Part shown: positions 22,837 to 33,366 of the stretch, piece by piece
How the letters are laid out: each line of letters starts with the position of its first letter
Numbering within the stretch: position 1 is the first letter of the stretch
NCBI GenBank assembly: GCA_023375785.1
Contig: SZWC01003568.1
Location: forward strand, 9,219 to 73,218
Length of the DNA stretch: 64,000 nt
Source of the DNA: Penium margaritaceum
Taxonomy: Eukaryota > Streptophyta > Zygnematophyceae > Desmidiales > Peniaceae
Reading direction: 5' to 3'
Notes under the pieces: model-generated
What the model was told of the DNA's origin: nothing
The model's input: the letters and a program-made list of their open reading frames with translations, nothing else
Database searches by the model: none
Program-made: the position numbers and the translations under genes

Positions 22837-23484
22837 GCATCCCCCTCCACCTTGAGGGCGGACGGCATAGGCGGAAGTTGATGTCGCCCCACTCTCTCTC
22901 CCACCACGCCGCATCCATTCATTGCGGACATACTCAGCCACCTTCGGGTACTTCAGCTCATCGGCGGACCAGCCGCCTACGACCGTGATCATGGGACTCC
23001 AACTGTCCGGCAAGGCCAGGAGGAGGATCATGGCTTGCAACTGAGGGTCGACCTTCCATCCGGTGGCTACGCACTCGACAGTGAGGGACTCAATCTGCTG
23101 CAGGATCTCCATGATGTCGTCGCCTTCGTTGGCTCGGAGGGTGACGAGCCTCTTGAAGACGAAGAGCTGGTTAGCAAGGTTGGTTGACTGGTAGATGGTG
23201 CAGAGTTTCTTCCAGGCCTCCGCGGCCTCCGTGCATCCATGGATGAGGGAGCGCTGCATCGCAGCAAGCGCATACACCAACAAAGCAAGCGCCTTCTTGT
23301 TGCGCTTCTTGTACGCTTCCACTTCCTCTGGCATTGCGGTATCCGGAGGGGCAGTTTCTTCACCCTTGACCAGCTCAAGCAGGCCCTTGTCATCGAGGAA
23401 AACCTCAAACTCCCACCTCCAAAGGTGGAAGCCAAGTCCGTCGAACTTGGAGACGCCAATGCTATCTTGCTCGGTCGGTGCCAT
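22813..23484 (-). CDS. gag: Copia Gag
   Basis: The 223-residue frame begins MAPTEQDSIGVSKFD, at the expected distance inside the 5' LTR (23570). It has the UBN2/Copia Gag layout: FDGLGFHLWRWEF near the N-terminus, AWKKLCTIYQSTNLANQL in the middle, MEILQQIESLTVEC, and LLALPDSWSPMI, ending in a basic glycine-rich tail (GGGGCKKGKDAN) that leads toward the CCHC zinc knuckle of the adjacent region. Gag builds the particle and the knuckle binds RNA. The start ATG is the same as in the partial copy at 444. Confidence 0.9.
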   Translation of the reverse strand: MAPTEQDSIGVSKFDGLGFHLWRWEFEVFLDDKGLLELVKGEETAPPDTAMPEEVEAYKKRNKKALALLVYALAAMQRSLIHGCTEAAEAWKKLCTIYQSTNLANQLFVFKRLVTLRANEGDDIMEILQQIESLTVECVATGWKVDPQLQAMILLLALPDSWSPMITVVGGWSADELKYPKVAEYVRNEWMRRGGRESGATSTSAYAVRPQGGGGCKKGKDAN

Positions 23485-23569
23485 GGCGCGCGGCGGTAGT
23501 GTGAACGTTGTAGAGCTAGGGTCCTTCTAGGCACGTGGGCCCATAACCCTTTGCTAGCTCTAGTGGGTG

Positions 23570-24277
23570 TGAAGGCACCCTCAGGGATGCCTAGACCTCA
23601 CTGGTTCACGCTACCAAGGTTTGGGGCAGCTAAGGGACACCTTTGGTGAAGAGTGTGGAGCACAAGGATCCCGGATGTGAGGGGACAGAACACGTCGCAT
23701 TCAGTAGAACTGAATCGAAACACAACTTTTGTTACTTTGCATAGTGACATTACATCAGATCCTTATAGCCTGTGATCTAAGCTTTCCAAAGCATCCAAGC
23801 ACACCCAAAATGGAGTAGTAGAGCCCCTGCTACGGCCGTCAAAGTAACCCTTGGTGGAGCCGCCGACCTGGTCTTGCACTCTAGGCAACGGGAGGCGCTT
23901 CGACGATGACCCGTCGAACCGCCTTTCCTCGCCCAGAAGTCAAGGAGAAGTTTATCCTGGTCAAGGAGGTCCTTATGGTCACCTCATTCATGCCCCGGGT
24001 GCATTTGGAGGCCATTAGGAATGAACTCAGATCCCTGGTGGTGGAATATCCAGCCACCCATAGCGGGTACCAGATTCCACCCACCCAACACCCGTTTTTC
24101 GGGCTAGGCTAACTTTATGAATACTCACTCAAGTCGAGCAATTCAAAGCTCGATCCTGCATGGAAAAATCCAAGAAATCCAAATCTAAAGTCAGATCAGG
24201 TGTTCGACCACTCCTCAGTGGTCGCACCAGGAAGTACACTCAATGGCACTCATGGCAAGGGGCACACCATGTCAACA
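23570..24277 (-). repeat. 5' LTR of the Copia element
   Basis: It matches 18326-19033 (about 39 differences by eye) and 530-1237. It ends ...CACACCATGTCAACA on the plus strand. The sequence right after it (GCCGACAACGG) is the LTR interior of a different element and is also found at 18008. Confidence 0.92.
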
Positions 24278-24411
24278 GCCGACAACGGTTAGTGCATTGA
24301 TAACGGCTAGTAGGTCAACCAAGGTGGTTCAGGCCAGAGCTTGAACCGTTATTGAGAGTTTATTTTCCAGCTGGTGGGAGTCCTTTCAGGTTTACGAGAG
24401 TTATTCTGACA

Positions 24412-26759
24412 CCCCTCCATAAACTGACTGGACTCAGGAGTGAAGTGTGGATGGAAAAACAAGTGGAGAGAGCTGAGAGGGGGACTGAGTGGGGAAGACA
24501 CCCAGTCGACGGAGAAGCGTCCTAGAGGAAACTCATCATCTTGATCTTGGGCGTCCGAGTCGAGAGGAACCGTTGGTTCACATGGAGGACTTCCTTGGCG
24601 GTCTTGTAGAAGATCCTGTTTGAAGCATTGAGCTGGTCGCGGGTTCCTGTAGACTGTTGGATAGCAGGGTGAGGAAGCTTTCCTTGTAAGTGTGACACAG
24701 TCCCATGCGTCACATTGTCCTTCTGTTCTCTCAGCTGGTTGGAGAAGTACTGGTACTGGCGACATACCAGATGGACAAAGAGTGCAGAGGTTAGTTCCCA
24801 TGGGAATACTCCGATGACAGATGGCTGTTTGTGATATGCAAGGAGTAGAGGCGACAGAGGTGTCGCTAGAGGAATGCTAGTGCGAAGCCGTAGGGGTCTG
24901 TTGATGCAGATGATGTTAGTGGAGGACGCTGCCACAATGTCGCTCTGCAGGAGGCACTGCCACTTGCTTGTTCATCCAGTCCAGATGCAAGTGCTGAATG
25001 TATTAGTTTGGGGGCCGTGGACCGCAAGGTTTGGAAGGAGGTCGACCTGGGGCGTCACAAGGGAGAGCAGGTCACCACAGGATGTTGCGGTTCAGGCGGT
25101 TGCTTATTCCAAGAGGAGGAAGTCAAAGTAGATAATGTTAGAGGAAGCGATGGTGCAGGGGTGAAACCATGGGCGCTGCTGCAATGGAAGGGTAGAGTGC
25201 GGCAAGGGGAAGACGAGTGCCAATGCGGCGCAAGAAATCTGCTTCCGCCATGGGTGCAGGCTGCTGCGAAGCGGGCAGCTGGCTTGTGCAGGTCCTTGTA
25301 CTGGTTACAGATGCGGATGATGAAAAAGGCGGAGACTGATGGAAGAAGATTGGCCGCAGGGGCAAAACTACGTGCGCTGCATTGTAGAGTAGTAGAATGC
25401 GGCAAGGGGAAGGCCAGAGCCGACGCGCCGCGAGAAATCTGCTGCCGGCGTGGGTGTAGGCTGCTGCGAAGCGGGCAGCTAGCTCGTGCAAATCCTTGTG
25501 CAGGTCACAGATGCTAATGATGAGGGGGCGGAAGTTGATGAAATAGGAGTGGGCACAGGGGTGGAACCACGTGCGCTGTGGAAGTTTTCGGCGTGGGCGC
25601 ACGTCGTTGCAGAACGGGCGATGCGACCGGGCGGATCCTTGTGTTGAGCTGGAAGCGATAGCGGAAACGGAGGAAGCGATTGACTGATGAGTGGGCGCAG
25701 GGGCGGAACCACGTGCGCAAAGAGACGATGCTGATGAAGATGATTGATGCGGAGGCAACACAGAAGATGGCGAGGGCGATGCTGATGCTGGCGGGCGACT
25801 CGAGGAGGCAGATGAGGAGGAGCTGATGAGAAGGCAGCGCGAACAATGCAGATGGCAGAAGGCGGCTTGAGGAAGCAGGATGAAGCTGATGCTTGAGGAA
25901 GGAGGCTGGAGTGGAGATGATGTGGAAGGCTGAGTGAGGCAGAGGTAGGTGCGGATGGGCAAGAGAAAGACTGCAAAAAGTGTGGCGAAGGTGGAAGATG
26001 GAGGTTGCGGGGCGCAGAGGGAGGAGGCTGCGTGCGGCAACCAGGTGCTCTGCTACCCGGAGAGTGACGGCTTGTTCCCCAGTTGGCTTGAGACCGACGG
26101 GCAGGAAGACTGGTGGTGTCCGATATCCCAACGGCAAGAGGACAGTGGTTGTAGCAAAGGAAATTGTACGGCAAGAAGAGGCACCGGTCCGCTGATGTCA
26201 GGAGAGTGACGGCTTGTTCCCCAGTTGGCTTGTAGTGGGAGCATGATGACTGGTGGTGTCCGATATCTTGATGGCGGGAGTTACACTGCTGCTGCAGACG
26301 ACACAAGAAGGTGATGCGCGGACGCGGCGTGGCACAAGGACTACGAGAAGGCTGATGTTGATGAAGCAGATGAAGCAGATAAAGCTGATGAGGAGAGGCG
26401 AGAAGGGCAGAGGTACTTGTAGAGGCCGCAAAGCTGAGGGGCAGTAGGTGGTGAGCAATAGGAAGCTTCCAGGAAGATGACGTTCGGCGGCGCCTCGAGA
26501 GGCACTGACAATTGCTGTGGACGACGAGCCACCGCTGGTGGGCCACGGGCACGGAATGGGCGCAGGGCTTTTCCAGATGACAAGACGTTTCTTCAACGCA
26601 AGGGTCTTTTCAAGCGATGCTGCTGATGTCACCTGCTGACGAAGCGAGGAGGCGGAAGGCGGTGAGAACGGGGGCGGAGATGTGTAGACTCGAGGAGGGA
26701 AGCATAGGTGGTGGCAGAGTGACAACTCGGTCACGGGGCACCAGGTGATGTTGCTTGAT
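24412..26759 (-). other. Interior of the non-autonomous LTR element; no confident gene
   Basis: The 2.3-kb interior is C-rich on the minus strand, and many overlapping frames are open by composition (Ser/Pro/His-rich). None has a recognised domain. Two internal repeat types are visible. A GGGGCGGAACCACGTGCGC-like segment recurs near 25148, 25358, 25556 and 25697. A second segment, coding-like for PTGEQAVTL on the minus strand, occurs near 26053-26110 and 26190-26260. Both types recur in the element at 36196-39915. Confidence 0.6.
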
Positions 26760-26771
26760 GCTCTGATACCA
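26760..26771 (-). other. Primer-binding site (tRNA-iMet type), minus strand
   Basis: On the minus strand TGGTATCAGAGC follows the end of the 5' LTR (...ATATTTTGACA) directly. This fixes the element's orientation and supports a plant-type host. Confidence 0.92.
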
Positions 26772-27418
26772 TGTCAAAATATTGCAATGAGCGAGGATGG
26801 CAGGAGCAGAAGCAGGCAAAAGCACAGAGGCATATAGATGCGAGGCAGAGGAGCGAAAAAAGTAGAACAGCGAGAACGATCCCTAGAGTTAGCTGCTGGA
26901 CCTCAAGAGAGGTGAGACACCGGAGCTCCAAGGTAGACAGAGGGCAGTGAGAGAGCACAAGAGCAAACCGAGTGATGTGCAGAAAGTGAACGAAGGGTCA
27001 CAAGTGACGAAGCGAAGAGAGAGAGGTGTGAATGGTGGACGAAGAAAGGGGATGTTGGGGGCGAGCAGAGCGAGGACACGACAACGAAGCCGCGGAACCA
27101 AAGGGAACAGGATGTGCAGAACTGTTCTGGTCAAACTGGAGGGAATGAACATCCTCCTTCTATACAAAGCAGAACAAGCCAAAAAGGAAGTAACGGCTTC
27201 TTGTGCGCTAGCCGGACGCGCTTGCGGGGTGACCGCTTATAAGGGGATTACCCGGTCCGATAGCCGTTTTACCGGCTAGGACGCCGACAACGGTTAGTGC
27301 ATTGAAAACGGCTAGTAGGTCGACCGAGGTGGTTCAGGCCAGAGCTTAAACCGTTATTGAGAGTTTATTTTCCAGCTGGTGGGAGTCTTGTCAGGTTTAC
27401 GAGAGTTATTCTGACACA
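26772..27418 (-). repeat. 5' LTR (647 bp) of the minus-strand non-autonomous element
   Basis: On the plus strand it starts TGTCAAAATATTGC and ends ATTCTGACA, giving TG...CA termini on both readings. It matches 17663-18141 and 24278-24411, and is distantly similar to the LTRs at 36196-36806 and 39305-39915 (shared GAGGATGTTCATTCCC and TTGGTTCCGCGGCTTC segments). Confidence 0.9.
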
Positions 27419-27966
27419 GGTACCCTAGGCACAGGCGCAGGTACCCTCTACACAGTCGCAGGCACCCCAGGCACAGGCACAGTTACCCTAGGTACAAGTG
27501 CAGGTACCCTAAGTATAGGCGCACGCACCCTAGGCACAGGTGCAGGTACCGTAAGCACAGGCGCAGGTACCCTAGGCACAGGCGCAGGTACCCTAGGCAC
27601 AGGCGCACGTACCCTAGGCACAGGCACAGGTATCCTAGGCACAGGCGCAGGTACCATAGGCACAGGCGCAGGTACCCTAGGCACAGGCGCAGGTGCCCTA
27701 GGCACAGGCGCACGTACCCTAGGCACAGGCGCAGGTACCCTAAGCACAGGCGCAGGTACCCTTGGCACAGGCACAGGTACACTAGGCACAGGCGTAGGTA
27801 CCCTAAGCACAGGCGCAGGTACCCTAGGCACAGGCGCAGGTACCCTAGGCACAGGCGCAGGTACCCTAGGCACAGGTGCCGGTGCCCTAGGCACAGGCGC
27901 AGGTACCCTAGGCACAGGCGCAGGTACCCAAGTATAGGCGCAGGTACCCTAGGAACAGGCGCAGGT
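27419..27966. repeat. 21-bp satellite array, block 3
   Basis: About 26 satellite units between two LTR elements. It begins CAGGTACCCTAGG right after the LTR terminus and ends GCGCAGGT, where the bases CAGGT are the left target duplication of the next element. It includes one CTACACAGTCGCAGGCACCCC variant pair near 27449. Confidence 0.96.
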
Positions 27967-28668
27967 TGTCAGGATTTTGGTGTGAAGCGGAGCACAGAGC
28001 GAAGACGAGGGGTGAGGCAGACAAACACAACGAAAGGAAAAACGTGAAGCGGAAGCGGAAGCGATGGAAAGATGCAACTGATTGATTGATTGAGGCAAAA
28101 GAAACAAGGAACCTAGGTACAAGTTATAGTTCCTTGTGCTATCCCAGACTACAGTCTAGTGCGTGCGCTGTGAAGCGCGGTGCGTGGTGGGAGGCGGCTT
28201 CTGCCATGGGCCTGCTGCTGCTGCTGTTGTTGCTTTGTGCGGGGCGCGGTCTGTGCCTCCCCACATGCGTCGAATCGTTGGGGCTGCTCCGTGCTTGGGC
28301 ATGCCTCAGAGAGAGGCGTCGTGATGCTCACGGGCGCTGCGTTTGGCACGTAGTGCGTACCGAGCCGCTCACAGATCGTTGACCTGTCGGTTACGTGACC
28401 GACGTTATTTGGTGGTGGCGGGTCCCAACCGTTTGGTGGTTCGCACGGGCTAGTTGCCGGCGGGAGGGACAACCGGTCGTTGTGGCTCGGTCGACTTTGC
28501 CGCCCGAGCCGTTGCGGCTACTGCACACAGAGGGTGACCCCCCTCAGAGTTGGGTATTCCAATAATTCAGGCGTGCGTGGTCCAGATGCTCCGAGAGGTA
28601 TTTTGCACAGCAAGGGGTAGAAGATAAATGCCAGTCGGCATTTGGTGGCAGTGGTGTATTTCTTGATA
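27967..28668 (-). repeat. 3' LTR of the 27967-30749 element
   Basis: Direct repeat of 30046-30749 with scattered substitutions. It includes an interior CTG-rich stretch (CTGCTGCTGCTGCTGTTGTTG near 28210) that is shared with the other copy. The preceding satellite bases CAGGT are one half of the target duplication. Confidence 0.9.
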
Positions 28669-29840
28669 GCCGCCCGCATTGCCAGAATCCTGGACCAGGT
28701 TGAAGGGGTGCGCCTCATGCTGCTGGCTGCACGTAACAGGTGGGTCGTGTGATCCTTGAATGTGGTGCTGACAGCCACCCGCAAGGGAGCACGACCCACT
28801 AAGCAGGAAGAATGGGGAATGGGCAGAGGGACGAGAGGAGGGCAATGCACCGGAAAGACAGAAGGTGGGGTGAATCCATGATCCCATGGTGTCATGGGAA
28901 GAGGAGGCACAGGAGCACCTTGGTAGAGAGGGCAGCTGTGGTACGAGGGAGCCGAGAGGGTTGCAGTGAAGAGGGAGCCGGGGAAGTATGTCAGAGATTG
29001 GAGAAGGATGAGGAAAGAAGAGGCAGAGAAACAGAAAGAACGAAGGGCTGATGGGAGAAGGAAGAAACCTGTGGCAGGGGAGAGGACAGAGGAAGGGATA
29101 GAGGGTGAAGGATGACAGGTGGCGGAGGTGATGTGTGACAGGAGGCCACAGGATAGCAGTGAGGCAGGATTTGGGGCCAGGAAGGGTTGTAGCAGGTGTG
29201 TCTCCACCGGTGGTTGGGACAAAGGAGCAAAGCCGGGTGGAGTGACACAGTGAGGAAGAGCAGGAGGTGCAGTTGCCGATGACACGGCAGAAGGAGGCGA
29301 GGTAGCGAAACAGCTAGGTGAAGGCAGGGGAAGAGATGGAATGCGCAGCGATGATAGGAAGCCAGGGGGAATAGGGCAATGAGGAAGAGTAGCGCGTGGA
29401 GGAATGGGAGCAGGAGTTGAGTCAGGGAGAGACAATGTCGTGGCTGGGGATGTGGAGATGGAGGGTGCAGGAGGTGCTGGTGGAGCTGGAGGGAGAGTTG
29501 GAGGTGTCGGTGGAGTTGGAGGCGCGGAAGGAGCTGGAGCTGGAGGAGTTGGAGGTGAAGATGGGGCTGAGAGCGTAGGAGGGGAAGATGGGGGTGCTGG
29601 CGGAGCTGGAGGAGGAGCCAAGGGCGTTGAGGAAAACAGAGATGGAGCTGGATCCGAGTAGGAAGGAAGAGGCAAGTAAGCGCTAGGTGGTGCGGGAGGT
29701 GGTGCGGGTGAGATGTCGGAGAAGGGAAGGTAGTCAAGGACGGAGGGTGGACTGCTGATGAGTGGAGGAGGGGGCCCAGTGATGTGGCCCGCGTAGAAAT
29801 CTTGGAGCCAGCGGAAATGGTCTTTCGAGAAGAGGGCCAT
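28669..29840 (-). CDS. Pro/Ser-rich frame of the non-autonomous LTR element
   Basis: The minus-strand frame from an ATG at 29840 (MALFSKDHFRWLQDFYAGHIT) runs through the interior and on into the 3' LTR to 28518, about 440 residues in all. After a short ordinary N-terminus it becomes very proline-rich (PAPPAPPAPS, PPTPPTPP), and later mixed Ser/Leu-rich. No zinc knuckle or catalytic motif is seen. It occupies the gag position of the element. It may be a relic gag or a proline-rich spacer protein. I assign no function. Confidence 0.4.
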
Positions 29841-30045
29841 GGCTCCGGAGGGAACGGGCCGCCGGGAGGGAGCTTGAAGGTGAGGCTGAAAGGCCGAAGG
29901 GAGGGTATCAGAGCAGACACAGGTTCGCCGTACGGACAGCCGCCCGCAAGCGAAAGAAGCGGCACGCGAAGAAAAGCTTGGAGGAAGAGAAGGAATGGGT
30001 GGGTGGGATGCGATGGAGAGGTCACTGGATCGGAAGGCTCGATAC

Positions 30046-30749
30046 CATGTCAGGATTTTGGTGTGAAGCAGAGCACGGAGTGAAGGCGAGGGGTGAGGTA
30101 GACAAACACAATGAAAGGAAAAACGTGAAGCGGAAGCGGAAGCAATGGAAAGATGCAACTGATTGATTGATTGAGGCAAAAGAAACAAGGAACCTAGGTA
30201 CAAGTTATAGTTCCTAGTGCTACCCTAGACTACAGTCTAGTGCATGCGCAGTGAAGTGCGGTGCGTGGTGGGAGGCGGCTTCCACCATGGGCCTGCTGCT
30301 GCTGCTGGTGTTGTTTGGTGCGGGGCGCAGTCTGTGCCTCCCCAGATGCGTCGAATTGTGGGGGCTGCTCCGTGCTTGGACATGCCTCAGAGAGAGGCGT
30401 CGTGATGCTCACAAGCGCTGCGTTTGGCACGTAGTGCGTACCGAGCTGCTCACAGACCGTTGACCTGTCGGTTACGTGACCGACGTTATTTGGTGGTGGC
30501 GGGTCCCAACCGTTGGGTGGTCCGCACGGGCTAGTTGCCGGCGGGAGGGACAACCGGTCGTTGTGGCTCGGTCGGCTTTGCCGCCCGAGCCGTTGCGGCT
30601 GCTGCACACAGAGGGTGACCCCGCTTGGAGCTGGGTATTCCAATAATTCAGGCGTGTGTGGTCCAGATGCTCCGAGGGGTATTTTGCACAACAGGGGGTA
30701 GAAAATGAATGCCAGCCGGCATTTGGTGGCAGTGGAGTATTTTTTGACA
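30046..30749 (-). repeat. 5' LTR of the 27967-30749 element
   Basis: Direct repeat of 27967-28668. It ends TTTTTGACA on the plus strand and is followed by the target-duplication bases CAGGT and satellite. The minus-strand primer site adjoins its left edge. Confidence 0.9.
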
Positions 30750-32919
30750 CAGGTATCCTAAGCAAAGGCGCACGTACCCTAGGCACAGGTGCTAGTACCC
30801 TAGGCACAGGTGCAGGTACCCTCGAGACAAGCGCAGGTACCCTAAGTACAGGAGCAGGCACCTTGGGCACATGTGCAGGTACCCTAAGCACATGCGCAGG
30901 TACCCTAGGCACAGGCGCAGGTACCCTAGGCACAGGCACAGGTATCCTAGGCACAGGCACAAATACCCTAGGCACAGGCGCAGGTACCCTAGGCACAGGC
31001 GCAGGTACCCTAGGCACAAGTGCAAGTACCCTAAGCACAGGCGCAGGTGCCCTAGGCACAAGCACAGGTACCCTAGGCACAGGCGCAGGTACCCTATGCA
31101 CAGGCGCAGATACCCTTGGCACAGGCGCAGGTACCCTAGGCACAGGCGTAGGTACCCTAGGCACACGTGCCAGTACCCTAGGCACAGGCGCAGGTACCCT
31201 AGGCACAGGCGCAGGTACCCTAGGCACAGGCGCAGGTACCCTATGCACAGGCGCAGATACCCTTGGCACAGGCGCAGGTACCCTAGGCACAGGCGCAGGT
31301 ACCCTAGGCACACGTGCCAGTACCCTAGGCACAGGCGCAGGTACCCTAAGCACAGGCGCAGGTACCCAAATACAGGCGCACATACCCTAGGCATAGGCGC
31401 AGGTATCCTAAACAAAGGCGTACGTACCCTAGGCACAGGCGCAAGTACCCTAGGCATGGGCGCAGGTACCCTAGGGACAAGCGCAGGTACCCTAGGCACA
31501 TGCGCAGGTACCCTAGGCATAGGCGCAGGTACCCTAGGCACATGCGCAGGTACCCTAGGCACAGGCGCAAGCCCTAGGTACAGGCGCAGGTACCCAAAGC
31601 ACAGGCGCAGGTACCTTAGGCACAGGCGCAGGTACCCTAGGCACATGCGCAGGTACCCTAGGCACAGGCGCAAGCCCTAGGTACAGGCGCAGGTACCCAA
31701 AGCACAGGCGCAGGTACCTTAGGCAGAGGCGCAGGTACCCTAGGGACAGGCGCAGGTACCCTAAGCATAGGCGCAGGTACCCTAGACACAGGCGCAAGTA
31801 CCATAGGCACAGGCGCAGATACCCTAGGCACAGGCGCAAGTACCATAGGCACAGGCGTAGGTACCCTAGGCACAGGCGCAGGTACCCTAGCACAGGCATT
31901 GGTACCCTAGGCACAGGCGCAGGTATCCAAAGCAAAGACGCACGTACCCTAGGCACAGGCGTAGGTACCCTAGGTACAAGCGCAGGTACCCTAGGGATAG
32001 GGTCAGGTACCGTAGGCACAAGCGTAGGTACCATAGGCACAGGCGCAGGTACCATAGGCACAGGCGCACGTAGTCAAGGCAAAGGCGCAGGTACCCTAGG
32101 CACAGGCACAGGTACCCTAGGCACAGGCGTAGGTACCCTAAGCACAGGCGCACGTACCCTAGGCACAGGCGCAGGTACCCTAGGCACAGGCGCAGGTTCC
32201 CTAGGGACAAGCGCACGTACCCTAGGCACAGGCGCAGGTACCCTCTGCACAGTCGCAAGCACCCCAGGCACAGGCGCAGGTACCCTAGGCACAAGCGTAG
32301 GTACCCTAAGTACAGGCGCAGGCACCCTAGGCACAGGCGCAGGTACCCTAAGCACTGGCGAAGGTACCCTAGGCACAGGCGCAGGTTCCGTAGGCACATG
32401 CGCCGGTACCCTAGGCACAGGCGCAGGTACCCTAGGCACAGGCGGAGATACCCTAGGCCTAGGCGCAGGTACCCTAGGCACAGGCGCGGGTACCCTAGGC
32501 ACAGGTGCAGGTACCCTAGGCACAGGCGTAGGTACCCCAAGCATAGGCGCAAGTACTCTAGGCAAAGGCACAGGTACCCTAGGCACACGCGCAGGTACCC
32601 TTAGCACAGGCGCAGGTACCCTAGGCACACGCGCAAGTACCCTAAGCACAGGCAAAGGTACCCTAGGCATAGGTGCGGATACCCTAGGCACAGGCGTAGG
32701 TACCCTAGGCACAGGCGCAGGTACCCAAACACAGGCGAAGGTACCCTAGGCACAGGCGCAGGTATCCGAAGCAAAGGCGCACGTAACCTAGGCACAGGCG
32801 CAAGTACCCTAAGCACAGGCGCAGGCACCCTAGGCACAGGCGCAGGTGCCCTAGGCACAGGCGTAGGTACCTTAAGCACAGGCGCAGGTACCCTAGGGAC
32901 AGCACAGGTACCCTAGGCA

Positions 32920-33366
32920 CAGGTGCTGGTACCCTAGGCACAGGCACAGGTATCCTAGGCACAGGCGCTGGTACCCTAGGCACAGGCACAGGTATCCTAG
33001 GCACAGGCGCTGGTACCCTAGGCACAGGCACAGGTATCCTAGGCACAGGCGCTGGTACCCTAGGCACAGGCACAGGTATCCTAGGCACAGGCGCTGGTAC
33101 CCTAGGCACAGGCACAGGTATCCTAGGCACAGGCGCTGGTACCCTAGGCACAGGCACAGGTATCCTAGGCACAGGCGCTGGTACCCTAGGCACAGGCACA
33201 GGTATCCTAGGCACAGGCGCTGGTACCCTAGGCACAGGCACAGGTATCCTAGGCACAGGCGCTGGTACCCTAGGCACAGGCACAGGTATCCTAGGCACAG
33301 GCGCTGGTACCCTAGGCACAGGCACAGGTATCCTAGGCACAGGCGCTGGTACCCTAGGCACAGGCG
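32920..33366. repeat. 42-bp higher-order satellite repeat, about 11 copies
   Basis: Units alternate GCTGGTACCCTAGGCACA with GGCACAGGTATCCTAGG, giving a strict 42-bp period. The GCTGGTACC landmark occurs at about 32926 and every 42 bp up to about 33346. Copies are nearly identical, so the expansion is recent. Confidence 0.93.

Larger units (their letters stand above)
18326..24277 (-). mobile_element. Ty1/Copia LTR retrotransposon, near full length, minus strand
   Basis: Two 708-bp LTRs (18326-19033 and 23570-24277) enclose, in minus-strand order, gag, a zinc-knuckle region, protease, integrase, reverse transcriptase and RNase H, which is the Copia gene order. A purine tract lies beside the 3' LTR (19034-19044). 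I counted about 39 differences between the LTRs by eye (~5.5%), an age of a few million years under plant-like rates. It is decayed, with about three interruptions of the coding region plus a 288-bp internal tandem duplication around an N. The flanks do not show a matching 5-bp target duplication. I recognised no primer site. Confidence 0.93.
24278..27418 (-). mobile_element. Non-autonomous LTR retrotransposon, 3' LTR truncated by Copia element
   Basis: Minus-strand element. The 5' LTR is 26772-27418 (647 bp). Its minus-strand primer site, TGGTATCAGAGC, is at 26760-26771. The interior is 24412-26771, and the inner 134 bp of the 3' LTR remain at 24278-24411. A purine tract (minus ATGGAGGGG) abuts the 3' LTR. 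No Pol domain is visible in 2.36 kb. The interior just after the primer site (minus GCAACATCACCTGG) is homologous to the element at 36196-39915, and both contain the same internal minisatellites, so they are relatives. It is followed by satellite starting CAGGT. Confidence 0.87.
27967..30749 (-). mobile_element. Non-autonomous LTR retrotransposon in satellite, complete structure
   Basis: The LTRs are 27967-28668 (3') and 30046-30749 (5'), both starting TGTCAGGATTTTGG on the plus strand. On the minus strand TGGTATCGAGCC (30034-30045) follows the 5' LTR, resembling the tRNA-iMet primer site. A perfect 5-bp target duplication, CAGGT, is at 27962-27966 and 30750-30754. The interior is 1.37 kb with a Pro-rich frame and no Pol domain. 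The structure looks whole but non-autonomous, and the LTRs are close to each other, so the insertion is fairly young. Confidence 0.9.

Noticed and set aside
25008-26734. Several overlapping Ser/Pro-rich frames in the interior of the minus-strand LTR element
   Set aside because: They overlap in multiple frames in C-rich repetitive sequence and have no domain. They are treated as composition effects.
17672-27279. Plus-strand frames at 17672-17968 and 26947-27279 that are almost identical to each other
   Set aside because: They lie within two copies of the same LTR, so their similarity reflects the LTR and not a conserved protein.
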